DNA of 64,000 nucleotides from Streptomyces californicus (GTDB lineage: Bacteria; Actinomycetota; Actinomycetes; Streptomycetales; Streptomycetaceae), in NCBI RefSeq assembly GCF_000717645.1, contig NZ_JNZZ01000019.1:62001-126000 (forward strand). Direction: 5' to 3'. The notes under the pieces are model-generated. The model was not told the origin of the DNA. It saw only the letters and a list, made by a program, of their open reading frames with translations, and made no database searches. Below, piece after piece: positions 35,543 to 43,456 of the stretch (the first letter of the stretch is position 1; each line of letters begins with the position of its first letter). Made by a program: the position numbers and the translations under genes.

Positions 35543-36838
35543 GTGAGCAGTTACCGCCAGCCCGGAGTCGTCCTCACCGACCGGCACTTCACCGTGCCCC
35601 TCGACCACAGCGACCCCGGCGGCGAGCAGATCGAGGTCTACGGCCGGGAAGCCGTCGCCGCCTCCCGCGTCGGCGACGACCTGCCCTGGCTGGTCTACCT
35701 GGAGGGCGGCCCCGGCTTCGGCGCGCGCCGCTTCGTCGGCGCCGAAGCCTGGCTCGGCCGGGCCCTGCGCGACTTCCGCGTGCTCCTGCTCGACCAGCGC
35801 GGCACCGGCCTCTCCACCCCGGCCAACCGGCAGACCCTGCCCCTGCGCGGCGGCCCGCGCGAACAGGCCGCCTACCTCGCCCACTTCCGTGCGGACTCCA
35901 TCGTCCGCGACTGCGAGCTGATCCGGCCGCGGCTCACCGGCGGAGCGCCCTGGACCGTCCTCGGCCAGTCCTTCGGCGGCTTCTGCGCCGTCCGCTACCT
36001 CTCCGCCGCCCCGGAAGGGCTCAAGGAGGTCCTGATCACCGGCGGGCTGCCATCCCTCGACGCGCACGCGGACGACGTCTACCGGGCCGCGTACCCGCGC
36101 ATCGAGCGGAAGGTCGCCGCCCACTACGCCCGCTACCCGCAGGACGTCGAGCGCGCCCGCGCCATCACCGCGTACCTGGCCGAGCACCGGCCCGAGAGCG
36201 CCGGCCACCGGCTCACCCCGGAGGGCTTCCAGTCGCTCGGCATCCTCCTCGGTTCCGGCAGCGGCAGCCACCAGCTCCACTACCTGCTGGAGAACGCCTT
36301 CGTGCGCACCCCGCACGGCACGGAACTCTCCGACGCCTTCCAGGAGGCGATGCACACCTCCGTCTCCTTCGCCGGCCACCCGCTCTACGCCCTGCTGCAC
36401 GAGGCGATCTACGGGCAGGGCGACCGCGCCACGGACTGGGCGGCGGAGCGCGTACGGGGGGAGTTCCCGCAGTTCGACGCGGCGGCTGCCCTCGCCGGCG
36501 ACGGGCCCGTCCTCTTCACCGGCGAGACCGTCCACCCCTGGCACTTCGACGTCGACCCGGCGCTGCGCCCGCTCCGCGAGACCGCCGAACTGCTGGCGCG
36601 GCGCACCGACTGGCCGGTGCTGTACGACCCCGAGCGGCTGGCCGCCAACGAGGTCCCGGTCGCGGCGGCCGTGTACCACGACGACATGTACGTGGACACC
36701 GCCGACTCCCTGCGCACGGCTGCCGCCATCCGGGGGCTGCGGACCTGGGTGACCGACGAGTACGAGCACGACGGGGTGCGCGCGGGCGGCCCCCGGGTCC
36801 TGGACCGGCTGCTGGCGCTGGTGCGCGACGAGGTGTGA
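35543..36838 (+). CDS. Alpha/beta hydrolase, prolyl aminopeptidase-like (S33)
   Basis: 431-aa cytoplasmic hydrolase. Oxyanion motif EGGPGFG, nucleophile elbow GQSFGG, and late Asp (YHDDMYVD) and His (DEYEHDGVR) complete the triad expected for proline iminopeptidases. The cap is large, as in S33 enzymes. GTG 35543 with CAGGAG upstream; longer in-frame starts are Pro/Arg-rich and non-homologous. Confidence 0.87.
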   Translation: MSSYRQPGVVLTDRHFTVPLDHSDPGGEQIEVYGREAVAASRVGDDLPWLVYLEGGPGFGARRFVGAEAWLGRALRDFRVLLLDQRGTGLSTPANRQTLPLRGGPREQAAYLAHFRADSIVRDCELIRPRLTGGAPWTVLGQSFGGFCAVRYLSAAPEGLKEVLITGGLPSLDAHADDVYRAAYPRIERKVAAHYARYPQDVERARAITAYLAEHRPESAGHRLTPEGFQSLGILLGSGSGSHQLHYLLENAFVRTPHGTELSDAFQEAMHTSVSFAGHPLYALLHEAIYGQGDRATDWAAERVRGEFPQFDAAAALAGDGPVLFTGETVHPWHFDVDPALRPLRETAELLARRTDWPVLYDPERLAANEVPVAAAVYHDDMYVDTADSLRTAAAIRGLRTWVTDEYEHDGVRAGGPRVLDRLLALVRDEV

Positions 36839-36883
36839 GACGGGTTCCGGGGCCCGGCCGCGCCTGGTGACCGGGGGCCGAGA

Positions 36884-36910
36884 GGCGGGGCGCGCCGGAC
36901 GCGCCCCGCC
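36884..36910. terminator. Bidirectional terminator
   Basis: Perfect 11-bp stem (36884-36894/36900-36910), 5-base loop, between convergent genes. Confidence 0.82.
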
Positions 36911-36938
36911 CGGGCCCCCTGGAGGCCCGGCCCCGGGC

Positions 36939-37511
36939 TCAGCGCTGGAGTTCGGCCAGGGTGGCGTCGAGGTCGCCGACGGCGCGCGGGGCACGGTTGT
37001 GCGGCAGCTTCGACAGGACCGCCGCCATTCCGCAGGTGTCGCTGACCGCCGCGTACACCAGGCCCGCGCCGACGCCCGCGGAGAGCCAGCGCGCCGCCGG
37101 GAAGCGGACCCCCGCCGCCAGCCCGGCCACCACCAGCGACCCGGCCGCGAGCCGCACCTGGCGCTCCATGGGCCAGGTGGAACGGGCGCCCTCGGGCTGG
37201 TCCAGGCCGCGGCCGTCGCCCTCCCAGGCCGAGGTGCCGCCGGTCAGCGTCACGGCCTCGATGTCGGCGCCCGCGAGGATCTCGCAGGCCCGGGTGGACC
37301 GCACCCCGGAGGCGCACACCACCAGCAGGGAACCGCGTGCGGAGGCCGACTTGAGCGCCGGGAGCGCGTCCGGCAGCTTGTCGAGCGGGATGTTCAGGGC
37401 GCCGGGCACATGCCCGGAGGCGTACTCACCGGGCGCCCGCACGTCGATGACGGTGAACTCCTCCAGGCGGGCTGCGGCCTGGGCGGGGGAGAGGGAGGCG
37501 GGGGTGGGCAC
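36939..37511 (-). CDS. Membrane rhodanese (YgaP-like)
   Basis: 190-aa sulfurtransferase. Rhodanese domain residues 1-105 with active-site loop VCASGVRS (Cys and terminal Arg), then two hydrophobic helices (about 130-170) of the DUF2892/YgaP type that anchor it in the membrane. GTG 37511 has AAAGGAAA 9 bases upstream; an ORF extension upstream has no homology. Substrate (thiosulfate, persulfide) unknown. Confidence 0.88.
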   Translation of the reverse strand: MPTPASLSPAQAAARLEEFTVIDVRAPGEYASGHVPGALNIPLDKLPDALPALKSASARGSLLVVCASGVRSTRACEILAGADIEAVTLTGGTSAWEGDGRGLDQPEGARSTWPMERQVRLAAGSLVVAGLAAGVRFPAARWLSAGVGAGLVYAAVSDTCGMAAVLSKLPHNRAPRAVGDLDATLAELQR

Positions 37512-37882
37512 GAGCGGTTTCCTTTCGTTCGCCGGGCGGCGGGGAGGGGCCCTCCTGTCCGGGAGGACGGAACCCCCGTCCGGCCCGGGCGCGCCGGGCC
37601 GCCCGTCTTCGCGGTGATCGTCACCGGCCTCCAGCGTCGCACGTCCGAGCGTGCCACCCGGGCTCGCGGTGGGGCGGCCCCGGCGCCGGACCGGTCCCGC
37701 ACGTGTTCCCCGCGCCGCGGACCTCATGCGCGGTGACCTGCACCGGAGGGGTGGCGTGCGGACTCGGGGCCGCTACGGCGGAAGCCGCGCGGGGTGCGTC
37801 CGCCGTACGCCGTACCGGCGCCCGCACGGGCACCCGTACCCGAGCGCCTGCCGCCGTGGCCGTACGTGGGTAGCCTGCCGGT
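37512..37882. other. Divergent intergenic region
   Basis: Separates the rhodanese and PIG-L genes. TAGCCT at 37871-37876 is 7 bases from the PIG-L ATG and may be the -10 of a leaderless transcript. I see no gene in the remainder. Confidence 0.45.
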
Positions 37883-38617
37883 ATGACCTCGCAGCGACTG
37901 GAACCCATGCCCTCCGACTGGCGGCGTGCCCTGGCCGTGGTCGCCCACCCCGACGACCTGGAGTACGGGGCGGCCGCCGCCGTGGCCGAGTGGACGGACG
38001 GCGGGCGCGAGGTCGTCTACCTGCTCGCCAGCCGCGGCGAGGCAGGGATCGACACCCTGCCGCCCGAGGAGTGCGCCCCGGTGCGCGAGCGGGAGCAGCG
38101 GGCGAGCGCCGCCGTCGTCGGCGTACGGACCGTGGAGTTCCTGGACCACCGCGACGGGGTGATCGAGTACGGCACCGGGCTGCGCCGCGACATCGCCGCC
38201 GCCATCCGCCGCCACCGCCCCGAACTGGTGGTCACCCTCAACCACCGGGACACCTGGGGCGGGACCGCCTGGAACACCCCCGACCACCGCGCCGTCGGGC
38301 GTGCCACGCTGGACGCGGTGGCCGACGCGGGCAACCGTTGGATCTTCCCGGACCTCACCGAGCAGGGCCTCCAGCCGTGGGACGGGGTGCGCTGGACCGC
38401 CGTGGCCGGCACCGACCGGCCCACGCACGCGGTCGACGCCACCGCCGGTCTCGAACGCTCGGTCCGGTCGCTGCTGGAACACCGCACGTACATCGAGGCG
38501 CTGACCCGGGAGGACCCGGAACGGTACTGCCGGACCTTCCTGACGGGCATGGCCGAGGCGTCCGCCGAGCGGTTCGGCGGACGGCCGGCAATCCCCTTCG
38601 AGGTCTTCGCCCACTGA
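37883..38617 (+). CDS. PIG-L/LmbE-family deacetylase
   Basis: 244-aa zinc-dependent hydrolase. The AHPDD motif (about residues 21-25) gives two zinc ligands and the general base; TPDHRAVG supplies the third ligand. In actinomycetes relatives deacetylate GlcNAc-Ins (mycothiol), mycothiol conjugates or antibiotic intermediates; the mycothiol-type assignment cannot be made from motifs alone. Followed 65 bases later by the XRE-cupin regulator. Confidence 0.88.
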   Translation: MTSQRLEPMPSDWRRALAVVAHPDDLEYGAAAAVAEWTDGGREVVYLLASRGEAGIDTLPPEECAPVREREQRASAAVVGVRTVEFLDHRDGVIEYGTGLRRDIAAAIRRHRPELVVTLNHRDTWGGTAWNTPDHRAVGRATLDAVADAGNRWIFPDLTEQGLQPWDGVRWTAVAGTDRPTHAVDATAGLERSVRSLLEHRTYIEALTREDPERYCRTFLTGMAEASAERFGGRPAIPFEVFAH

Positions 38618-38647
38618 GCTCCGGCTCGCGTGCCGGGTTTTGGCGGG

Positions 38648-38676
38648 TTGACAAAGCCGCTTGCCGATTCTGCAAT
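38648..38676 (+). promoter_or_regulatory. Sigma-70-type promoter, probably leaderless
   Basis: TTGACA (38648-38653), 17-base spacer, TGCAAT (38671-38676). The ATG at 38683 starts 7 bases after the -10, so transcription would start at the first codon; no ribosome site is seen. Confidence 0.6.
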
Positions 38677-38682
38677 GGCCGG

Positions 38683-39279
38683 ATGAAGGAACACGACCGG
38701 GACGACCCGGAACTGGACGCCGTCCTCTCCGGGGTCGGACCCCGCCTGCGCCGGCTGCGCAAGGAGCGCGGCGTCACCCTCGCCGCCCTTTCGGCCGCCA
38801 CCGGCATCTCCGTCTCCACGCTCTCCCGCCTGGAGTCCGGCGGCCGCCGCCCCAGCCTGGAGCTGATGCTGCCGATCGCCCGCGCCCACGAGGTGCCGCT
38901 CGACGACCTGGTGGGCGCCGCCCCGGTCGGGGACCCCCGGGTGCGGGCCAAGCCGATCGTGCAGCACGGCCGGACCATGCTGCCGCTGACCGCCCGCCCC
39001 GGCGGCCTCCAGGCGTACAAGCTGATCCAGGAGCCGGGCGGCGGACCGCCGGAGCAGCGCACGCACGAGGGGTACGAGTGGCTGTTCGTGCTCTCCGGGA
39101 AGCTGCGGCTCCTGCTGGCCGAACACGATCTGGTGCTGGAGCCGGGGGAGGCCGCCGAGTTCGACACCCGGCTGCCGCACTGGTTCGGCCCGGCCGAGGA
39201 CGAGACGGTGGAGTTCCTGAGCCTCTTCGGGCCGCAGGGCGAGCGCATGCACGTACGGGCGAAGCCCAGGCGCGGCTGA
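38683..39279 (+). CDS. XRE-cupin transcriptional regulator
   Basis: 198-aa protein: helix-turn-helix at about 17-75 (VTLAALSAATGISVSTLSRLESG) and C-terminal cupin at about 110-190 (HEGYEWLFVLSGKLRLLL, EPGEAAEFDTRLPHWF). The cupin likely binds a small ligand that changes DNA binding. It lies between the PIG-L gene and the oxidoreductase operon, either of which it might control. Confidence 0.88.
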   Translation: MKEHDRDDPELDAVLSGVGPRLRRLRKERGVTLAALSAATGISVSTLSRLESGGRRPSLELMLPIARAHEVPLDDLVGAAPVGDPRVRAKPIVQHGRTMLPLTARPGGLQAYKLIQEPGGGPPEQRTHEGYEWLFVLSGKLRLLLAEHDLVLEPGEAAEFDTRLPHWFGPAEDETVEFLSLFGPQGERMHVRAKPRRG

Positions 39280-39327
39280 CGGCCGGGGGCCGTCCGGCGG
39301 CCCGGATCGAGGTGTTCCCAGATTAGC

Positions 39328-39339
39328 AAGCGACCGCTT
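39328..39339. promoter_or_regulatory. Operator-like palindrome before the acyl-CoA dehydrogenase operon
   Basis: AAGCG-AC-CGCTT, inside TTAGCAAGCGACCGCTTAGT, a lower-GC patch 70 bases before the first gene. The halves resemble TetR-family sites in front of fatty-acid or acyl-CoA catabolic genes; no regulator identified. Confidence 0.45.
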
Positions 39340-39408
39340 AGTATGCGGCTGCAGTGGTAATGCCGACCGCTCCGGCGGTTGACGCCGACAGTGTTGTGGA
39401 GGCCCCTC

Positions 39409-40374
39409 ATGCAGGCATGGCGAGTGCACCGGAACGGCGAGCCGGGCGAGGTGATGCGGCTGGAGGAGACGGACCGGCCGACGCCCGGCGACGGGCAGGT
39501 GCTCGTCGAGGTCCGCGCGGCGAACGTCAACTTCCCCGACGCCCTGCTCTGCCGGGGCCAGTACCAGGTGCGGCCCCCGCTGCCGTTCACCCCGGGCGTC
39601 GAGGTGTGCGGCACGACCGAGGACGGCCGGCGGGTCCTCGCCACCCCCGTCCTGCCCCACGGCGGCTTCGCCGACTTCGTCGTCGCGGACGAGGCGGCCC
39701 TGCTGCCCGCCCCCGACGCGCTGGACGACGCCGAGGCGGCCGCCCTGCACATCGGCTACCAGACCGGCTGGTTCGGCCTGCACCGCCGCGCTCGCCTCCA
39801 GCCCGGCGAGACCCTCCTCGTGCACGCGGCGGCCGGCGGCGTCGGCAGCGCCGCCGTCCAGCTCGGCAAGGCGGCGGGGGCGAACGTCATCGGCGTCGTC
39901 GGCGGCCCGGAGAAAGCCGCCGTCGCCCGGGAACTCGGCTGCGATCTGGTCGTCGACCGGCGGAGCGAGGACATCGTCGCCGCCGTCAAGGAGGCCACCG
40001 GCGGGCGCGGCGCGGACGTGGTCTACGACCCGGTCGGGGGCGACGCGTACGCCAAGTCCGCGAAGTGCGTCGCCTTCGAGGGGCGCATCCTCGTCGTCGG
40101 CTTCGCCAGCGGCAGCATCCCGGCCCCGGCCCTCAACCACGCCCTGGTGAAGAACTACTCCGTCGTCGGACTCCACTGGGGCCTGTACAACACCAAGGAC
40201 CCGGCCGCCGTCCGCGCCTGCCACGAGGAGCTGACCGAGCTCGCCGAACAGGGCATCGTCAAGCCCCTGATCAGCGAGCGTGTCGCCATGGCCGGTGCCG
40301 CCGACGCCGTCCGGCGCGTCGCCGAGGGCACCAGCACCGGCCGCATCGTCGTCCTGCCCGGAGGCGCCCGATGA
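39409..40374 (+). CDS. Zinc-independent quinone oxidoreductase (MDR family)
   Basis: 321-aa NADPH-dependent oxidoreductase: GroES-like N-terminal domain (VRAANVNFPDALLCRGQYQ) and Rossmann domain with HAAAGGVGSAAVQLGKAAGA. No structural-zinc cysteine cluster. Starts at ATG 39409 with TGGAGG 6 bases upstream; ATGA overlap with the dehydrogenase. Operon context points to degradation of an acyl-CoA or enone intermediate. Confidence 0.88.
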   Translation: MQAWRVHRNGEPGEVMRLEETDRPTPGDGQVLVEVRAANVNFPDALLCRGQYQVRPPLPFTPGVEVCGTTEDGRRVLATPVLPHGGFADFVVADEAALLPAPDALDDAEAAALHIGYQTGWFGLHRRARLQPGETLLVHAAAGGVGSAAVQLGKAAGANVIGVVGGPEKAAVARELGCDLVVDRRSEDIVAAVKEATGGRGADVVYDPVGGDAYAKSAKCVAFEGRILVVGFASGSIPAPALNHALVKNYSVVGLHWGLYNTKDPAAVRACHEELTELAEQGIVKPLISERVAMAGAADAVRRVAEGTSTGRIVVLPGGAR

Positions 40375-41561
40375 GCCCCGCCGCGGACGCCGCCGAGGTC
40401 CGCCGCCGCACCCGGGAGCTGCTCGCCGCGCACCCGCCCGCCACCACCGGCCGCACCGACTTCCTGAAGGCCCGCTTCGACGCCGGCCTCGCCTGGGTCC
40501 ACTACCCGGTGGGCCTCGGCGGGCTCGACGCGCCCCGCTCTCTCCAGCAGGTCGCCGACGCCGAACTCGCCGCCGCCGGCGCGCCGGACAACGACCCGCG
40601 CCGCATCGGCATCGGTCTCGGCATGGCCGCGCCCACCATCCTCGGCTTCGGCACCGACGAGCAGAAGCGCCGCTTCCTGCGCCCGCTGTGGGTGGGCGAG
40701 GAGGTCTGGTGCCAGCTGTTCAGCGAGCCGGGCGCCGGATCCGACCTCGCGGCCCTGGCCACCCGGGCCGTCCGCGACGGCGACGAGTGGGTGGTCGACG
40801 GCCAGAAGGTCTGGACGTCCAGCGCCCACCTGGCCCGCTGGGCCATCCTCATCGCCCGCACCGACCCGGACCTCCCCAAGCACCAGGGCATCAGCTACTT
40901 CATCTGCGACATGACCGACCCCGGCGTCGAGGTCCGGCCGCTGCGCCAGATCACCGGCGAGGCCGAGTTCAACGAGGTCTTCCTCACCGGGGTCCGCATC
41001 CCCGACGGCCACCGTCTCGGGCCCGTCGGCGACGGCTGGAAGGTCGCCCGGACCACCCTCATGAACGAGCGCGTCTCCATCGGCGGCTCCCGCATCCCGC
41101 GCGAGGGCGGCATGATCGGCCCGGTCTCGCGGACCTGGCGCGAACGCCCCGAACTGCGCACCCCCGACACCCACCAGCGCCTGCTCACTCTCTGGGTCGA
41201 GGCCGAGGTGGCCCGGCTCACCGGGGAGCGGCTGCGCCAGCAGCTCGTCGCCGGACAACCGGGCCCCGAAGGCTCGGGCATGAAGCTCGCGTTCGCCCGG
41301 CTCAACCAGGAGATCAGCGGCCTGGAAGTCGAACTCCTCGGCGACGAGGGACTGCTGTACGGCGACTGGACCATGGTCCGCCCGGAGCTGGTCGACTTCA
41401 CCGGACGGGACGCGGGCTACCGCTACCTCCGCTCCAAGGGCAACTCCATCGAGGGCGGAACCAGCGAGGTCCTGCTGAACATCGTGGCCGAACGCGTCCT
41501 CGGGCTGCCCGCCGAACCCCGCAACGACAAGGACGTCGCCTGGAAGGACCTGAGCCGATGA
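40371..41561 (+). CDS. Acyl-CoA dehydrogenase, large subunit-like
   Basis: 396-aa flavoprotein of the acyl-CoA dehydrogenase family. FAD-site signatures CQLFSEPGAGSDLA and VDGQKVWTSSAH are present, and the C-terminus has GNSIEGGTSEVLLNIVAERVLGLP. Works with the next gene, also of this family: paired dehydrogenases often form an alpha2beta2 enzyme in actinobacteria acting on bulky acyl-CoAs. Start at ATG 40371 in an ATGA overlap. Confidence 0.9.
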   Translation: MSPAADAAEVRRRTRELLAAHPPATTGRTDFLKARFDAGLAWVHYPVGLGGLDAPRSLQQVADAELAAAGAPDNDPRRIGIGLGMAAPTILGFGTDEQKRRFLRPLWVGEEVWCQLFSEPGAGSDLAALATRAVRDGDEWVVDGQKVWTSSAHLARWAILIARTDPDLPKHQGISYFICDMTDPGVEVRPLRQITGEAEFNEVFLTGVRIPDGHRLGPVGDGWKVARTTLMNERVSIGGSRIPREGGMIGPVSRTWRERPELRTPDTHQRLLTLWVEAEVARLTGERLRQQLVAGQPGPEGSGMKLAFARLNQEISGLEVELLGDEGLLYGDWTMVRPELVDFTGRDAGYRYLRSKGNSIEGGTSEVLLNIVAERVLGLPAEPRNDKDVAWKDLSR

Positions 41562-42797
41562 CCGCCGCCGCACAGCCGCCCGCCGCCACCCCCGGGCAGC
41601 CGACCGCCACCCCCGACCTCCTCTACACCCAGGACGAGGAGGACCTGCGCTCCGCCGTACGGGCCCTCCTCGCCGACCGGGCCGACGCGCCGGCGGTGAT
41701 CGCGGCGACCGAGTCCGACACGCCGTACGACCCCCGGCTCTGGGAGGCGCTGGCCGCCGGCATCGGCGCCGCCGGCCTCCTCGTACCGGAGAAGCTCGGC
41801 GGCCAGGGCGCGTCCCACCGGGAGGCCGCCGTGGTCCTGGAGGAGCTGGGCCGCAGCGTGGCCCCCGCCCCGTACCTGACCAGCTCCGTCGTGGCCACGG
41901 AAACGCTGCTCGCACTGGCGCGGGACGACGGACCGGCCCCCGCACTCCTGTCCGAGCTGGCCTCCGGCGCCCGTACGGCGGTGCTCGCCGTCCCCTTCGC
42001 CACCCCGCCCGCCGGTGCGCGGGCGGCCCTCACCCCACTCGACGGCACGGTACGGGGAGTCGCCGACGCGGCCGCCGCCGACGTCCTGCTCGTGCCGACC
42101 TCGGAGGGGCTGTACGCGGTCGAGGCGACGGCCCCCGGAGTGGCGGTGGAACCCCTCGTACCGCTGGACCTGACCCGCCCCCTCGCCACCCTGACCCTGG
42201 CCGGCGCCACCGGGACCCTGCTCGCCGACGCGGAGGCGAGCACCACCGCCGTACGGCGCGGCCTGCTCGCCGGGGCCGGACTGCTCGCCTCCGAACAGCT
42301 CGGGATCGCCGAGTGGTGCCTCACCGAGACCGTCCGGTACACCCGCGAACGCCACCAGTTCAACCGGCCCGTGGGCTCCTTCCAGGCGCTCAAGCACCGC
42401 ATGGCGCAGCTCTGGCTGGAGACCGTCTCGGCCCGCGCCGCCGCCCGCAAGGCCGCCGACGCGCTGGCCACCGGCAGCCCCGACGCCCCGCTCGCGGTCG
42501 CGGTGGCGCAGGCGTACTGCTCCGGCGTCGCGGTCCACGCCGCCGAGGAGTGCGTCCAACTGCACGGCGGCATCGGCATGACCTGGGAGCACCCGGCGCA
42601 CCTGTATCTCAAGCGCGCCAAGGCGGACTCGATCGCGTACGGCTCGGCGGGCAGCCACCGGAGCCGTCACGTACGCGCCGCCCGCTGGTCCGATCCGGTG
42701 GTGCGCGCGTGCGGGGCGCTCCGTTGCGCCCCCGCCCGGCGTTTGGCCGTGGGGCGCGGCTGCGGCCCGGACACGACCGACAAGGGTGAGGCAGGCG
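41558..42797 (+). CDS. Acyl-CoA dehydrogenase, second subunit; stop codon missing
   Basis: Family homology covers residues 1 to about 375 (to about 42690): GLLVPEKLGGQGASHREAAVV, ERHQFNRPVGSFQALKHRMA and QLHGGIGMTWEHPAHLYLKRAK. After HRSRHVRAARW the sequence stops looking like the family, yet no in-frame stop occurs before 45073, where the same frame ends as the NikA-like lipoprotein. Literal translation would give a 1171-aa fusion crossing the AOC-like gene in another frame. The end given here is the start of that gene. A lost stop, an indel near 42680-42790 or an assembly error would explain it. Confidence 0.65.
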
Positions 42798-43313
42798 ATG
42801 ACGGACATGGATCGCAGGAGCGTTCTGCAGTTGACCTCGGCGGCGGCCGTCGCCGGGGGGCTGGTCGCCGGGTCCGGCGGAACGGCGCAGGCGGCGCGCA
42901 GGGCCGCCCGCCGCATCGTCCTGACCGGCAGGCGCACGGGCGCCAACATCCCGGACGTCCTCACCGCCGGAGTCCCGTACTTCGTCCGCTACGACCTGTC
43001 GGACGCGCAGGGCGCCGCCGTGGGCACCGAGAACGCGCACTGCCTGCCCGTCGCCGTGGACCTCGACGGCTCGTTCGTCCTGGCGACGCTGGTCCTGAGC
43101 CTCGACGACGGCCTGATCACCGCCGCCACCGCCTACCAGCGGCCGCTCCCCGCCGTCACCGAGTCCCCGGTGAACCCGCGGCCGTGGTCCCACACCTTCG
43201 CGATCACCGGCGGCACGGAGAGCTACGCCGCGGCGTCCGGCTCGATCACGATCGACCACCGGACGAGGGACGAGGACGTCCTCACCATCGACCTGGCCGA
43301 CACCGCGCCGTAG
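42798..43313 (+). CDS. Secreted allene oxide cyclase/dirigent-like barrel protein
   Basis: 171 aa. Tat-type signal peptide (MDRRSVLQLTSAAAVAGG, cleavage near AQA), then a beta-barrel pattern seen in AOC/dirigent-like proteins: YDLSDAQGAAVG, LSLDDGLITAATAY, FAITGGTESYAAASGSITID. Function unknown; dirigent and AOC proteins guide stereochemistry of cyclisation or coupling. ATG 42798 follows GAGG by 6 bases; GTG 42786 lies within that site. Confidence 0.6.
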   Translation: MTDMDRRSVLQLTSAAAVAGGLVAGSGGTAQAARRAARRIVLTGRRTGANIPDVLTAGVPYFVRYDLSDAQGAAVGTENAHCLPVAVDLDGSFVLATLVLSLDDGLITAATAYQRPLPAVTESPVNPRPWSHTFAITGGTESYAAASGSITIDHRTRDEDVLTIDLADTAP

Positions 43314-43403
43314 ACCCGGGCGGCACGCCCCCGCTCGCCCCGGCCCCGGCACGCCTCGTTCCGCCCGTCGGGCGGGGTGTACCGGGGTCTTTGACGTGCT
43401 GTT

Positions 43404-43426
43404 TAATTGCGACCTGTTCGCAATTA
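43404..43426. promoter_or_regulatory. Nur-like (nickel regulator) box
   Basis: Perfect 9-bp inverted repeat TAATTGCGA-N5-TCGCAATTA in an AT-rich patch 31 bases before the binding-protein start. The Streptomyces Nur box is TGCAA-N5-TTGCA; here TGCGA-N5-TCGCA keeps the spacing and 8 of 10 bases. TTGACG at 43391-43396 could be the -35 of the promoter it overlaps. Confidence 0.65.
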
Positions 43427-43456
43427 CAGTCGATCTTGGACAGGGATGTGCAGAGT

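Noticed and set aside
37651..38682. Long upstream extension of the XRE-cupin frame
   Set aside because: It overlaps the PIG-L gene off-frame and a good promoter lies directly before ATG 38683.
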